A stretch of DNA of 64,000 nucleotides from Xestospongia bergquistia (Eukaryota > Porifera > Demospongiae > Haplosclerida > Petrosiidae). The stretch's first letter is position 1. Each line of letters begins with the position of its first letter. The stretch is taken from NCBI GenBank assembly GCA_963965975.1, contig OZ014415.1, positions 1,183,001 through 1,247,000 of the forward strand, given 5' to 3'. Shown here in pieces: positions 48,714 to 61,440 of this stretch. A program made the translations under genes and the position numbers. The notes under the pieces were generated by a model. That model worked only from the letters and a program-made list of their open reading frames with translations. It was not told where the DNA came from and searched no databases.

Positions 48714-48719
48714 TTTATT
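48714..48719 (-). terminator. Candidate poly(A) signal for the minus-strand gene
   Basis: TTTATT on the plus strand is AATAAA on the minus strand, about 105 bp beyond the stop codon at 48824. Inferred from motif and distance. Confidence 0.4.
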
Positions 48720-48823
48720 TCACAGAATTAATACTACTGATACCAAATGAAACCAGCTATATACAAGGCCTTGAGAGGGTAGTGGAGGGTGTGGCATCTT
48801 TAAAGGATTGGTCTTAGACGAGT

Positions 48824-51540
48824 CTATTTTGGTAAAAGAACTGGACCAGTTTCGGTAATAAGAAGAGTAACAAAATGATCACGAACAGTTGGACTAGGTG
48901 ACCTACTGACCAAGGAGGGTACCGTAGAACGTCTTGCTACATTGTATGATATGTTTGCTGAAGTAGGGTGTGAGTCATCATTACTGTCTTCCATTGTTAT
49001 TACAGGCAAACTATGGTGACGTGATGAATCATGTAATAACATGTTAATGTCATGTGATGGGGGCGTGGTTTGAGAGCCATACCCACTAAGAGGTGATGTA
49101 GGTGATGATGGGGACTGTAGAGGAGAGGAAATTGAGGAGGTGGGGCTATGACGTCTATGAATTTGTATCTGTTCATCATGGGACATTTTACGATTAGGTT
49201 GATGTAATGGGAAAAGAGAAGAGGGAAGAGAGTGACAGGATTTTGAGCATGTCTCATCATACTTGTTTGCATATGAAAACATTGATGTTTGATTTGGAGA
49301 GGGAGAAGGTGATCTCTGTGAAGGTGAGAACAGCATATTGGTAAATGGAGTAGTAGGTGAAGCCACACCCATCTTTTTAGGGGTAAATGAGTGATAATGT
49401 TTTTTGCTATCAATTGATGATGACAAGTGACCACAGTTTCGTTGGAGAGTGGAAATAGGCTCTTCATAATCAATTTGAGATGTTTCCACAGAACCACGTC
49501 TATAAGAAGTGGAAGTGGTGATTTCACGAGGAAGTGACTGGCTTCGCCTACTGAGCAATGCTAGTAACATCTGTTGCTTCCTATTAACATCAACATAACA
49601 GTAAGGATTACTTTGTGACTCTTCATCATCCTCTTCATTTGAATCCAATTCTATCTCTTCCAATTTAAAGTAATTTCTGTCTTGGGTACAATATCTGTCA
49701 TTGTTTTCATCATCTTCTGGTATTTTCAAAACAAAGGTATTTGGTGGAGACATCTCTGGAGATACAAAAGGTGATTTCATTTTTGATTGTTCCACATAAG
49801 ATTTGGTACCAGTTTTTAAACTCTCACTTGACAGTGATAATGATTCATTGTCCTCATATGAGAACATCGTTGTGTTATGTGGAGATGACATAAAGCGAGA
49901 AGAATAAGGTGATTGTTGGGATGGTGATGGTGATGCATTATGTGGAGATGACGTACTTGAAGTCCAGTTTGTAGGAGCTACACTTGCTCCTTTTTGAGCT
50001 GGAAGGGTAAAAGATCGCTGATATTCCTTGTTAGTTGGCAATGTAAAGTCGTCATTTTGTTTTAAACGTATTGGTACTTCATAATCGCAATGAGGAACTC
50101 TCATTGAACCATCAATTGTATTGCTGTGAAGAAGTGGGCTGGTCTTTGTTTTGTTATGCAAAGTGGCAAATCCCCTCTTTTGTCTATCTATACCAACATT
50201 AAAATGACTGCTGGTTTGTGACTTGCTACTATCAAAGTCTCCTTGTTCATTTGCTACAGCTTCCTCTAGCACAAAATAATGACTTTCTTCAAGTTCGTTT
50301 TCTTTCTCATCATCTTCTTGCACTTTTAAAAGAAAATAGTTATTTTCTAGAGCTTCTGATACCAATGAAGTGGGATCTGTTTCTTTTGGTTTGGGCATGA
50401 CATTCTCCTGTAAATTTATTCTCAACTCATCAATATCCACATCAATATCCACATAGGTGTGATCCTTAAACAATTCATTTTCATTAGGTACCATTTCATT
50501 CTCAACAGCATCATATTGAATAGTGTCCTTTGTTCTTAGAGAAGATAACAAACTGCTGTTGCTACTCTTCCTAGCTTCATAATGTGGAGGTAAATATGCT
50601 TCTCTATCTTTTTGCTTGCTTGCAAGTTCTGCATGACTTTGATGAATCAGACTCTTAGCAGTTTGTTCGTTTATAGCCACAGCTGTTGGCTGAAGTAATA
50701 TTGACTTGAATGATCTTTGGTTGACTCTTTTTGAATGGATGTTATTTGGTGTACATGAAGGTTCTTCTAGTGTTGAAAGCTGTCTTGATGGATGAGCCTT
50801 TAACATCAATGGAGGAGGTGTATCTTCTCTGTTTACAGCTGGAGGTTGCTCTCTAGCGGAATATCTAGTTATGGGTCCAGCATTTGGGGGAGATATATAA
50901 GTTTTTACTGTTTTCAAAGTTGTAAATGGTGACTCTTTTGATGGGTGAGTTTCTAGCATCAAGGGAGGGGGTGTGTTCTCTAAATCAACAGTAAAACAGT
51001 CAGGAGGCTGCTGCTGTTCTGTAGTAACAGAAGGTGGGGCAGAAGATGGTTGAGAATTTTGAGAATGAAGAAATTCTCCAACCTCAGGACCTAAGAGATC
51101 ATATAATATTTTTTCAAAACATTAATAATTTTACCTAATATTTTCATTAACTTTGCTTGTTCTTTGAGACTTTCTTTCTCTAGCATCAATGGAGGTGGTA
51201 CATTCTTACGTTCAACAAGAGGAGACTGCTTGTCTGTGGTAACATGAGAGGGAGCAGAAGCTGTCTTATAATTTTGAGACTGAAGATGTGCTGCAACCTC
51301 AGGACCTAAAAGACCAAACTATTAAATTCTTATAAAACACTACTACTATTTACCTAGTACTTTCTTTAGCTTTTCTTGTTCCTCAAGAATTTCTTCATCT
51401 GTCTTGATAACTGATGAAGCAGCACTGACCTCACATAAAGTTAGAGAAGACTGCATTGGTAAATGTGACTTTCCATATCTTTTTTCTGCTTGTTTTCTTT
51501 TCAGACTCATCTTTGCAAGGATATCTGAACGTCTGCTGAC
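48824..51540 (-). CDS. Ser/Pro/Tyr-rich, probably disordered protein with repeated PPPLML motifs (5' end uncertain)
   Basis: Three exons seen, in transcript order: 51540-51354, 51305-51135, 51090-48824. Frames join cleanly in phase 1. The first seen exon has a Met at 51510 and a basic amphipathic stretch (DILAKMSLKRKQAEKRYG); an acceptor-like TATTAG before it allows further 5' exons. The second exon and the start of the third are duplicates of each other: both begin GPEV, then a HLQSQN/FLHSQN segment, and lead to PPPLMLE. The large exon is rich in S, P, Q and acidic runs, with Tyr motifs DYEVPI, DYEEPI, YCYVDV and HYFVLEE. It ends in VTLLITETGPVLLPK. No catalytic or membrane domain was recognised. 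It is paralogous to the gene at 58934. A phosphotyrosine scaffold or adaptor is my inference. Confidence 0.75.
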
Positions 51541-52676
51541 CTAATACATGTGGGAGGTTAGTTGTCAAAAATGATTATTAATAAGATTCTTGAGGCTAAG
51601 CTAATCAAAGGACTACGTTATTACAAAGTGAATACACAGTATGGCTTATTAATATGACATATATTAATAAAATTATGTATATAGTACTTGTACAATTGTG
51701 TATGTGTGAGATGGACTGTTAAAGTTTATCATGTGACATCATGCCATTTCTGCGAAGTCATTGCTTTACGTGTAATTGTTAGAGCAATCATGTCACATGT
51801 CTATTGGATCACAATTGTTTATTGTACGTCATCTATGTACTTAAATAGTTAAATTATTAAAACAACTTGGACGATATTTTCATTGTTTATTATAGCTCCT
51901 AACAGTTTATCATCACACCATCCTATAGCTTTCAACAACTAAAAAGACACACAATGGTCTAATGAACTGAGGGAGACATTTAAAGTTACTTTGTACAACA
52001 ATTCTTTGTTCCAGTCGTCTATCAGTCATACATGAATAAAGTAATAGTCTAGAAATAATTTATCAAGACAGTTAGTAGAAAACAACTAATGATTTCTTTT
52101 TTAGATATAATAATAATAATTAAAAGCACAAGAATTAATAGTTTGTTAGTAATCCAACAAAGTAAAGTAATGTCAATAAGAGTCTGTTAAGTTTTTATAA
52201 GTTATATACAAAATGATAATAATTATGATTGGTCTTTAGTGTGGTGTCTATAGAGATATCTTTAAGACTTAGTTCTACTACTTAAGGGATGTACTTTGTG
52301 ATAAGGTCTGAAGGAACTCAAAACTTATCAACTATGGTCAGCTGATATGATATATTATATAATATGGTGTATTATGCTTAAAATAATATAAATATATATA
52401 TATATTACTGTATGCATATACAATATAATATTATATTGTATACTAATACAGTATAATATATACTCTATGTTAATATAGTATATACATTATGACATTAACA
52501 GCTGTGTAAACTGATGTTGCATGGCACAACCTTGTCAATTGTGGTCGAGAGTGTTAATTGGTTTTGTGGTAGCTGTGAAGGTAATAATTATCATTGTAAG
52601 GTGTAAAAGAAGGAAATAGTGCTTTTTGAATCACACATAATGCTCCTAAAATGGTAAAGGGATCATTGTTCTGGTA
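51541..52676. other. Non-coding region upstream of (or first intron in) the minus-strand gene
   Basis: AT-rich with no recognised exon. Small palindromic TATA-rich stretches lie at about 52385-52490. It could hold 5' exons too short to recognise. Confidence 0.5.

Positions 52677-52730
<54 letters not shown>
52677..52730. repeat. AC microsatellite
   Basis: Uninterrupted AC repeat of about 26 units. Shorter AC tracts follow at about 52894-52910 and 54323-54336. Confidence 0.95.
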
Positions 52731-52732
<2 letters not shown>

Positions 52733-54645
52733 ATACAAGTATTAAAGTGGTAAAGGGTTTACTTTTAGCCTCATGGCATGTGTCTAGAAACGCATAAGGC
52801 TGAGTTTATGGGTTCAAAACATTAGAGTCAGACTGTTCAATTTCAAGTTTCAACTATAAACCATATACCATAATATTACATCATGATATAATGCCACACA
52901 CACACACACGTCTTCACCAGTGTTAAATTACTATTTTACAAGCTTGACCTATTTACAACCAACTTTGCACTCATATAGGTTACTGTATTATCTAATGTAA
53001 TACCCTTTTCCTCAAACATCTGTGGTAACACAATATCTCTATTCTTCCACATACAATCAATTACTAGTCTAAACCACAGTCTCTAGTAAACACAGATACC
53101 TTTTAAATTGCTCATACATAAAATTCTATATGACATTGTTATCTTTTCCTGATCCTTCTGAGTGTTACATGAGTGAGGGTTAACCCCATCTACTCACATA
53201 CAACAATGAATTTATAAGTAGTTCAGTCATGATAGTAAAGTGTTGATGTTGCATATATGTCAGTCAAAATATGTGTCCAAAACTTCCTTCCTTTCTACAA
53301 GGGAGGAAATGACCATCCACCATCCCAATTATTATGTATCTCCCACCTAGTAAAGATACATAAGCAGACCACAGAGTTAGTGATAGCTACTATTAGTACA
53401 TGTTAAGTATAATTTACAACTTGTGATTGAGTAAATAATTTTGATAAGAACTCATAGCTATAGGTACTACATACATTCTACAGATATAGTACAATAGGTA
53501 TATTAGGTATTATTAGAGGTAGTTATATTATTAGTTATAGATATATAGTATTACATACATTCTACAGATATATGTCTAAGCTAAGAAAACAAGATTATAT
53601 TGTATATTGTATATGTGCATATATTTTACCAGATGGCAGGAACCAGTAATTACTACATAATTAATTGTTTTTGTAAATACAACAGTTGTAAACCATAAAG
53701 GTATGCAATTAATATTATATTAAATACACATGTAGAACAAAAATTTATAATAAAATATGAGAGTTGTATTTTTAGTTGTTAATTTATTAGTAAATAAAGT
53801 GAAGTTAATAATGTTAGTAATGTTTCATTAAACTGATCCATACAAAGACTCTAATACTTGAAGTATGTATTATTTTAATGCCATTATCCTAACAATCACA
53901 AATGATTATATTATGTATATTGTTCTCACTAGTAGTTATCATTAGCAATACTATAATCATGCTGTAGGCATGTGGCGAGCACATGGTGATCAAGATTTGT
54001 TATATAAATTTTACAAGCGCTATGACTTTGTGAATTATTATAAATCAAATCTTCTGTATTGTCTTCTTGTGGTTGATATATATCATATTATAATATTGTT
54101 TTTCAAAGGGAAACAACCCAGACAAGGAAAGTAGAGGAAATAAACATGAAGGAAGCTATATATTTATTGGGTTAATACATGTATGACATATTAGTGTATA
54201 AATACTTACTCTAGTACATTGTAGTCTTTGATGTCTATAACTTCAAACATGTCACTATTATTATTACTATTTTTAATAATTATATTTGACCCAAGTTTCT
54301 TTGAGTGATTCCATAAGATCAACACACACACACACGCATGCACGCTCAGTGTACACAAGTCTGACTTTTTTTTAAAAGTAAGGCTTCAAGAATTGCTGAG
54401 TTAAATACATAACTTTGAAATGAAATGGTTATAAACCATTAATATTAATAATTATTTACATGTACATGTAATTAATTACAAGTAACCATGGCAATTACAT
54501 ATGATGCACATATACATGTACATGTGTATACATAGCGTACATGTAATCACTAATGTGGTGCACATGTACATCACATGTAACTATAAATTAAAAAGAGGAA
54601 TCATTTGTTAAGAGATACTTTGATAGTCACACACTTATTGTTAAG
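52731..54645. other. Non-coding AT-rich region
   Basis: No gene was recognised on either strand. It holds two copies of ACATACATTCTACAGATATA about 83 bp apart (about 53470 and 53553) and a cluster of palindromic TACATGTACATGTA motifs at about 54457-54570. Confidence 0.5.
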
Positions 54646-55805
54646 TTTCTAGGTAGTCTGGTACTAATACTTTAGTAAATAGTTAGTCCCATACTAATAC
54701 TTTAGTTTCTAAGTAGTCTTATACTAATACTTTAGTAAATAGGTGGTTCAATACTAAGACTTTAGTTTCTAAGTAGTCTTATACTAATACTTTAGTAAAT
54801 AGATGGTTCCATACTAATACTTTAGCAATAGGTGGTTCCATACTAAGACTTTAGCAAATAGATGGTTCCACACTAAGACTTTAGCAAATAGGTGGTTCCA
54901 TACTAAGACTTTAGTAAATAGGTGGTTCAATACTAATACTTTAGTAAATAGGTGGTTACATACTAAGACTTTAGTTTCTAAGTAGTCTTATCCTAATACT
55001 TTAGTAAATAGATGGTTCCATACTAATACTTTAGTAAATAGGTGGTTCCATACTAAGACTTTAGCAAATAGATGGTTCCACACTAAGACTTTAGTTTCTA
55101 AGTAGTCTTATACTAATACTTTAGTAAATAGGTGGTTCCATACTAATACTTTAGTAAATAGATGGTTCCATACTAATAATTCAGTAAATAGGTGGTTCCA
55201 TACTAATACTTTAGCAAATAGGTGGTTCAATACTAAGACTTTAGTTTCTAAGTAGTCTTATACTAAAACTTTAGTAAATAGATGGTTCCATACTAATACT
55301 TTAGTAAATAGGTGGTTCCATACTAAGACGTTAGCAAATAGATGATTCCACACTAAGACTTTAGCAAATAGGTGGTTCCATACTAAGACTTTAGCAAATA
55401 GATGGTTCCATACTAATACTTTAGTTTCTAAGTAGTCTTATACTAAGACTTTAGTAAATAGATGGTTCCATACTAAGACTTCAGTAAATAGGTAGTTCCA
55501 TACTAATACTTCAGTAAATAGGTGGTTCTATACTAATACTTTAGTAAATAGGTGGTTCCATACTAATACTTAGTAAATAGGTGGTTCCATACTAATACTT
55601 CAGTAAATAGGTGGTTCCATACTAATACTTCAGTAAATAGGTGGTTCTATACTAATACTTTAGTAAATAGGTGGTTCCATACTAATACTTAGTAAATAGG
55701 TGGTTCCATACTAATACTTCAGTAAATAGGTGGTTCCATACTAATACTTAGTAAATAGGTGGTTCCATTACTAATACTTTAGTAAATAGATGGTTCCATA
55801 CTACA
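54646..55805. repeat. Minisatellite 1: 30-bp units of two types
   Basis: About 38 units. Type 1 carries TTTCTAAGTAGTCTTATACT and type 2 carries TAAATAGGTGGTTCCATACT; both continue AATACTTTAG or AAGACTTTAG. Types alternate irregularly at first, then type 2 takes over. Some later units lost one base. Related to minisatellite 2. Confidence 0.93.
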
Positions 55806-56510
55806 GTTGTTTTAGTTCTCTTTTTTAAACTTTTATTTACTTATAGTTAGCTAGTTAGTCATGTGGTTTTAGTTAATATATATAAAGTATTAAACATTAT
55901 CACTTAACAATTATTATAAAGCTAATATATACCATTTAATATAGACTATAGAGCAAGTCATTAAAAAAAGTAAACTCTTATTGTACATGATAGTAGAAGG
56001 AGAAATTAATTGAATGAAAGTAATATAAAAATGGGATGTATTACTAAAAAAAAATCTTAAACAAATCTGTCCAGACATTTCAAATCAACATAATTATATG
56101 CTCATTACTTTATCTACATTAACTAGATCACATGTAATAACTAAAAACACATATTTCCATTAACATGCTATCATGTTGTTAAATGTACTATATTGTGTTA
56201 AGTGACAGATGTTGAAAAAGATATTATATATAATTATATTATATATATATATATATATATATATGTGCTCTAGGTTCTATTGTTTAGTTAGTTGTATTGA
56301 AAGATTAGTTATTAATATCTATCATTAATTATATTATAGTTCCACATGTGTATACATCAATAAACTAGCAGAGTTTTAATAATAGTTATTATTAGTTTTG
56401 TTCTCTGAGTAGATATTTTTATTTAGTTATAATTAGTTAACTAAAATATAACTAGATTAAACTAAAATAGTTTTAGTTAATTATAATAACATTATACAAT
56501 ACTATTATAA
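55806..56510. other. Spacer between the two minisatellites
   Basis: AT-rich, with a TA run at about 56239-56264 and many TTAGTTA-type words. No gene. Confidence 0.6.
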
Positions 56511-56516
56511 TTATCG

Positions 56517-58160
56517 TTAAGTTTCTAGGTAGTCCCATGCTAATACTCTAGTTGTCTATAGTTAATTCCATACTAATAGTTTAGTTTCTATGTAGTCCCA
56601 TTCTAATACTTTAATAAATAGGTATTCCAATACTAATACTTTAGTTTTTAGGTAATGCCATACTAATACTCTAGTTGTCTAAAGGTATTCCAATAGTAAT
56701 ACTTTAGTTTCTAGGTAGTTCCATAATAATACACTAGTTTTCTATAGGTAGTCACATATTAACACTTAATAACTAGGTAGTCTTGTACTAAATAGTTTAG
56801 TAAATAGGTAGTCCCATACTAATACCTTAATAAATAGGTAGTCCAATACTAATACTTTAGTAACTAGGTAGTCCCATACTAATACTTTAATAAATAGGTA
56901 GTCCAATACTAATACTCTAGTTGTCTATAGGTATTCCAATACTAATACTTTAGTTTCTAGGTAGTTCCATAATAATACACTAGTTTTCTATAGGTAGTCG
57001 CATATTAGCACTTAATAACTAGGTAGTCTTGTACTAAATAGTTTAGTAAATAGGTAGTCTCATACTAATACTTTAATAAATAGGTAGTCTCATACTAATA
57101 CTTTAATAAATAGGTAGTCTCATACTAATACTTTAATAAATAGGTAGTCCAATACTAATACTCTAGTTGTCTATAGGTATTCCAATATTAATACTTTAAT
57201 AAATAGGTAGTCCAATACTAATACTTTAATAAATAGGTAGTCCCATACTAATACTTTAATAAATAGGTAGTCCCATACTAATACTTTAATAAATAGGTAG
57301 TCCCATACTAATACTTTAATAAATAGGTAGTCCCATACTAATACTTTAATAAATAGGTAGTCCCATACTAATACTTTAATAAATAGGTAGTCTCATACTA
57401 ATACTTTAATAAATAGGTAGTCCCATACTAATACTTTAATAAATAGGTAGTCTCATACTAATACTTTAATAAATAGGTAGTCCCATACTAATACTTTAAT
57501 AAATAGGTAGTCTCATACTAATACTTTAATAAATAGGTAGTCCCATGCTAATACTTTAATAAATAGGTAGTCCCATACTAATACTTTAATAAATAGGTAG
57601 TCTCATACTAATACTTTAATAAATAGGTAGTCCCATGCTAATACTTTAATAAATAGGTAGTCCCATACTAATACTTTAATAAATAGGTAGTCTCATACTA
57701 ATACTTTAATAAATAGGTAGTCCCATACTAATACTTTAATAAATAGGTAGTCTCATACTAATACTTTAATAAATAGGTAGTCCCATACTAATACTTTAAT
57801 AAATAGGTAGTCTCATACTAATACTTTAATAAATAGGTAGTCCCATACTAATACTTTAATAAATAGGTAGTCTCATACTAATACTTTAATAAATAGGTAG
57901 TCCCATACTAATACTTTAATAAATAGGTAGTCCCATACTAATACTTTAATAAATAGGTAGTCCCATACTAATACTTTAATAAATAGGTAGTCCCATGCTA
58001 ATACTTTAATAAATAGGTAGTCCCATACTAATACTTTAATAAATAGGTAGTCCCATACTAATACTTTAATAAATAGGTAGTCCCATGCTAATACTTTAAT
58101 AAATAGGTAGTCCCATACTAATACTTTAATAAATAGGTAGTCCCATACTAATACTTTAGT
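56517..58160. repeat. Minisatellite 2: 30-bp units, homogenised core with a 60-bp higher-order pattern
   Basis: The first 650 bp is diverged. From about 57181 to 58140 there are 32 near-identical 30-bp units (CATACTAATACTTTAATAAA plus TAGGTAGTCC). TCCCAT and TCTCAT units alternate over long stretches, and a rarer CATGCT variant recurs. It shares the left flank TTAAGTTTCTAGGTAGTC with minisatellite 1. Confidence 0.95.
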
Positions 58161-58933
58161 GTATTAATCTTTAATTTACACTGAATACATCCTTCTATAC
58201 TAAAGCCATTTTCAAAACCTGAAAGTGTCTTCAATATAAAGGAGCCACCTGGGGGCAGGGAGAGAGATATGAAATTTAAGTGGATTTGATGCACATTCTG
58301 TTGAGAAAATAGTAATGTCATTTGATGTAGTCTAGAGTACATGCACTACTATCAGGAAATGATGTCATATATAGATCACATGTCAGTCACGTGACCTATC
58401 ATTACATAGACTAGTAGTATGGTTAATACTGAAGATTGGTATCACACAAACAATGGTATATTGAATGTTTATTATAACATGAAGTTAACAAATCATTTAT
58501 TGTTGTATACTCACTTCATAAGATGCTTTTAATAGAACATTCTTTTTGTACATTACATATTTACATCAAGATCCAGTAGGAAGTCCACACAATGGACACC
58601 ATAATACACAGAACACAATTTGAATTGTGCTACAAGATTGTACAAAGGGTTCATTTCCTTTACACACCATCAACAGTCAATTGTTTATAATTACAATTGA
58701 ATAATGAAAACACAACTTTATGAATTTTTGTAAATACAACTTTCAACAAGTGATACTTCATAATATACAATACAAACATGATGTAATGGGTATATTAATA
58801 AATTACATTTGTAATATACAGCTATAATAAGACCTGTGTGTAAAGATGAGATATATATAATACACAATGTAAATTAAGTTATAATAAGATTATATAATAC
58901 AAAAGGATAAATGATAGGAAGTTATTGTAAGAG
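58161..58933. other. Downstream region of the second minus-strand gene
   Basis: No gene was recognised. A possible minus-strand AATAAA (TTTATT) lies near 58495, rather far from the stop. The stretch next to the minisatellite starts with TTAGTGTATTA, also seen at 61350-61370. Confidence 0.5.
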
Positions 58934-60992
58934 TCATTGCCAGCTGAAAAGACGAGGGTCATACTCATAATGACCACCAAATGGAAATGGGTGTGGTTTA
59001 TCATTTGTTTCGTCTGGCGATTTTGAACCTTCATCTTTATCAGAAGACAGAAGATGGTTTTCATAGATACCAGGTGTATTAGCAGGTGTCCTTTGGAAAC
59101 TTGGCCCAGTTTGAGAACGCTTTCTTGGTAAAAGAAGTGGACCGTTCTCAGTAATGATTATGCCGACATGACTATCATGAGGAGAAGGACTAGCTGAATG
59201 ATTTCTGATACCAGGAGAAATAGGAGGAGTTTCAGGATGCTCTTTGTTTCTTGCAGTACCTACACTTGGACTATTTTGACGTTGGAGGCGTGTACTACAT
59301 TTATCAGAAGAGAACTTTGCAAGAGATGAAGAGGAACGATGATAATCAGAACTGCTATTGTGATGAAGTTTGTCATAGGTCTTTGGTCTTGATGGATGTG
59401 ATGGTAGAGTGTTATGACGTGACATAACATTTAATGGGAAACGATCGTCATCAGTTTGTGAGCCGTGTCTACTTGAAGGTGAACGGGAAAGACCAACTTG
59501 TCTCATTGCATTGTATCCTCTATGAGAGAAGGAACGAGGTGATAAGGGGGACTGAAGAGGAGAGGATGTTGAAGAGGCGGGGCTGTGACTGGATTTCATT
59601 CGTGGTGCTTGATGATGTAATCCATCATAATCATCTTGAGAAGGAAGAGGGGAGTGACGTGGGGAGGAACAATGACTCGGATATGAGAATGTTTCATTTC
59701 TGAGCTCATCGTATTCTCCATCTGAAAACACTGGTATGTCATGTGGAGGAGATGGAGAACTTTGGGAGGGTGAGTATAAAACATGTTGTAATACGTCATA
59801 ATCTGAACTTGCTGATTTTTTAGTTGGTGTACGTGGTGACTGGCCATGTATGCTTACACCCAGTCTCCTATGAGCTGGAAGAGTAACTGGACAATAATTT
59901 GAGGTTTTTCTTGATGGAGATCGACGGTGATGAGTTAGAGTACATATAGGTTCTTCGTAGTCAAATTGTGGAGAGCATTTTCTATCATTACGAGTGGGTG
60001 AGTTTGTAGTATTCTTTTTAGCAAGGAATGCTGAGACCATTCTACTATTCAGATCGATGTCGACGTAGGAGTAAGGATTTGGCTTTGAGTTACTTTTGTC
60101 ACTTTGTTCAAAATCTTTGCGCTCTATCTGATCATCTAACTCTCCCTCTTCACTTTGGCCACTACATCTTCCATTATTTTCAACATCATCTTCTGGTATT
60201 TCTAAAACAAAGTAGTAATGTTGAGGACCTTCAGGATCATCCTTCAATGACGAGGAGTCATTTAGTTCAATGTCCTCTTGTGAATTGGGGTTTAAGATAT
60301 CAATATCTACATAGGAATAACCGTTAAAAGTTTTATGATCGGTATTTGTTGCTTTGTCTTCAATAATGTTTAATTGACTGTAACCATCCAAAGTAGGAGA
60401 TGGTGTGAAAGAGCGTTGAGAATGTTGATTAGCTTCAGTTTGATAATTTAAATGTGAATATTCAGCTTCTCCTTCTAATTTTTGCAGCCTTGCAAAGTCT
60501 GAGTCACTGTGGTGAGTACTTCTTGTTGGTTTTTCTTTTACAGTTGGTGATAGCTGCTGCTCCATACTCAAGGGACTAGGTGACTTGGAGAGTCTTAGGT
60601 TAGATCTTGCTCTCTCTGAAAGATCAGGATTCGACCTATGCATGGACTTATGCTTAGACAGCTGTCTCAGGGGATGTTTTTCTAACATCAATGGTGGAGG
60701 CATATCATCACTAATAATAGCAGACAGTGGCCTGGAGCTTGAAGAGTTGGGTAGTTTAGGAGTAGATTTAGTTGCTCTCAGAGTTGGAGGTAACTCTTTG
60801 TTTCTCTGCTCTTCTTGGTTTCTAGTCTGGCTCATTTTTGTTAAACAAGGAACTAGATACTGACTAGGTTCTCCTATGCTATTAACAAATGCTTCTTCAG
60901 TGCTGATATCTGCACTAGGTCTAGGGAGACTAGAGATAAATCTGACAGCTGATGTCTGTTCAGTGAACTTTATAGCATCTGGGCTGGGTTGA
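58934..60992 (-). CDS. Ser/Pro/Tyr-rich, probably disordered protein, paralogue of the gene at 48824 (5' partial)
   Basis: One large exon of about 685 codons. The frame is open further, to an ATG at 61021, but that stretch reads FLFPYYS, the signature of a pyrimidine tract plus TTACAG acceptor, so the exon more likely begins at 60992 with earlier exons unseen. An internal Met at 60835 (MSQTRNQEEQ) is another possible start. Shared with the paralogue: PPPLMLEKHPLRQLS, a YSYVDID motif (seen twice), a YFVLEIPEDD motif, NPYSYVDIDLN, FDYEEPI, SSTSSPLQSPLSP, SRHNTLPS and the IITENGPLLLPRK ending. Many Tyr motifs of YxxL/YxxV type (YSHL, YSQL, YDVL, YDEL, YDGL, YDKL). No enzymatic or transmembrane domain was seen. 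A tyrosine-phosphorylated scaffold is plausible but inferred. Confidence 0.75.
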
Positions 60993-61021
60993 CTGTAATA
61001 AGGAAAAAGAAACCTGATCAC

Positions 61022-61319
61022 AGCAGCTGTCTAGTGACACTATGAAAACAATGTCTATTTTATGCTATATAAAGCGTCACAGTGTTATGATTGACAGTTA
61101 TAATATAGTATAGATAGATAATATACATGTAATAATATATGTACATTACATGTGGTATTGTACATATATGGTGTGATGTGTTAGCGGTTAGTTATGTCTG
61201 TGTGGGTAAAATCTTATCAATATATCAAATTCTAAATTCAGCTGTTATAAAATCTATTAATTAAACTGTAACATAAGGGATATGTGTTGAACTCTTGTAA
61301 AGGATAAAGGACACTTTGT
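61022..61319. other. Non-coding sequence 5' of the second minus-strand gene
   Basis: AT-rich; intron or promoter. No exon was recognised. Confidence 0.45.
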
Positions 61320-61324
61320 ATATA

Positions 61325-61440
61325 TCGAGGACACTTGTTCTAGTCCCATACTAATACTTTAGTGTATTATACAACCTTCATAATGAGGACACTTGTTCTA
61401 GTCCCATACTAACACTTCAGTATATTATATAACCTCTATA
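61325..61440. repeat. Two tandem copies of a roughly 55-60-bp unit related to the minisatellites
   Basis: GAGGACACTTGTTCTAGTCC followed by CATACTAATACTTTAGTGTA occurs at about 61329 and again at about 61384. The CATACTAATACTTTAGT core is the minisatellite core, here embedded in a different, longer unit. Confidence 0.75.

Noticed and set aside
56517-58160. Regular 30-bp array that could be mistaken for a CRISPR array
   Set aside because: Units are directly adjacent with no unique spacers, and the locus is in an intron-rich eukaryotic genome.
60993-61021. ATG at 61021 as the start of the second minus-strand gene
   Set aside because: The codons after it (FLFPYYS) are a pyrimidine tract followed by an acceptor AG, which marks an intron end and not coding sequence.
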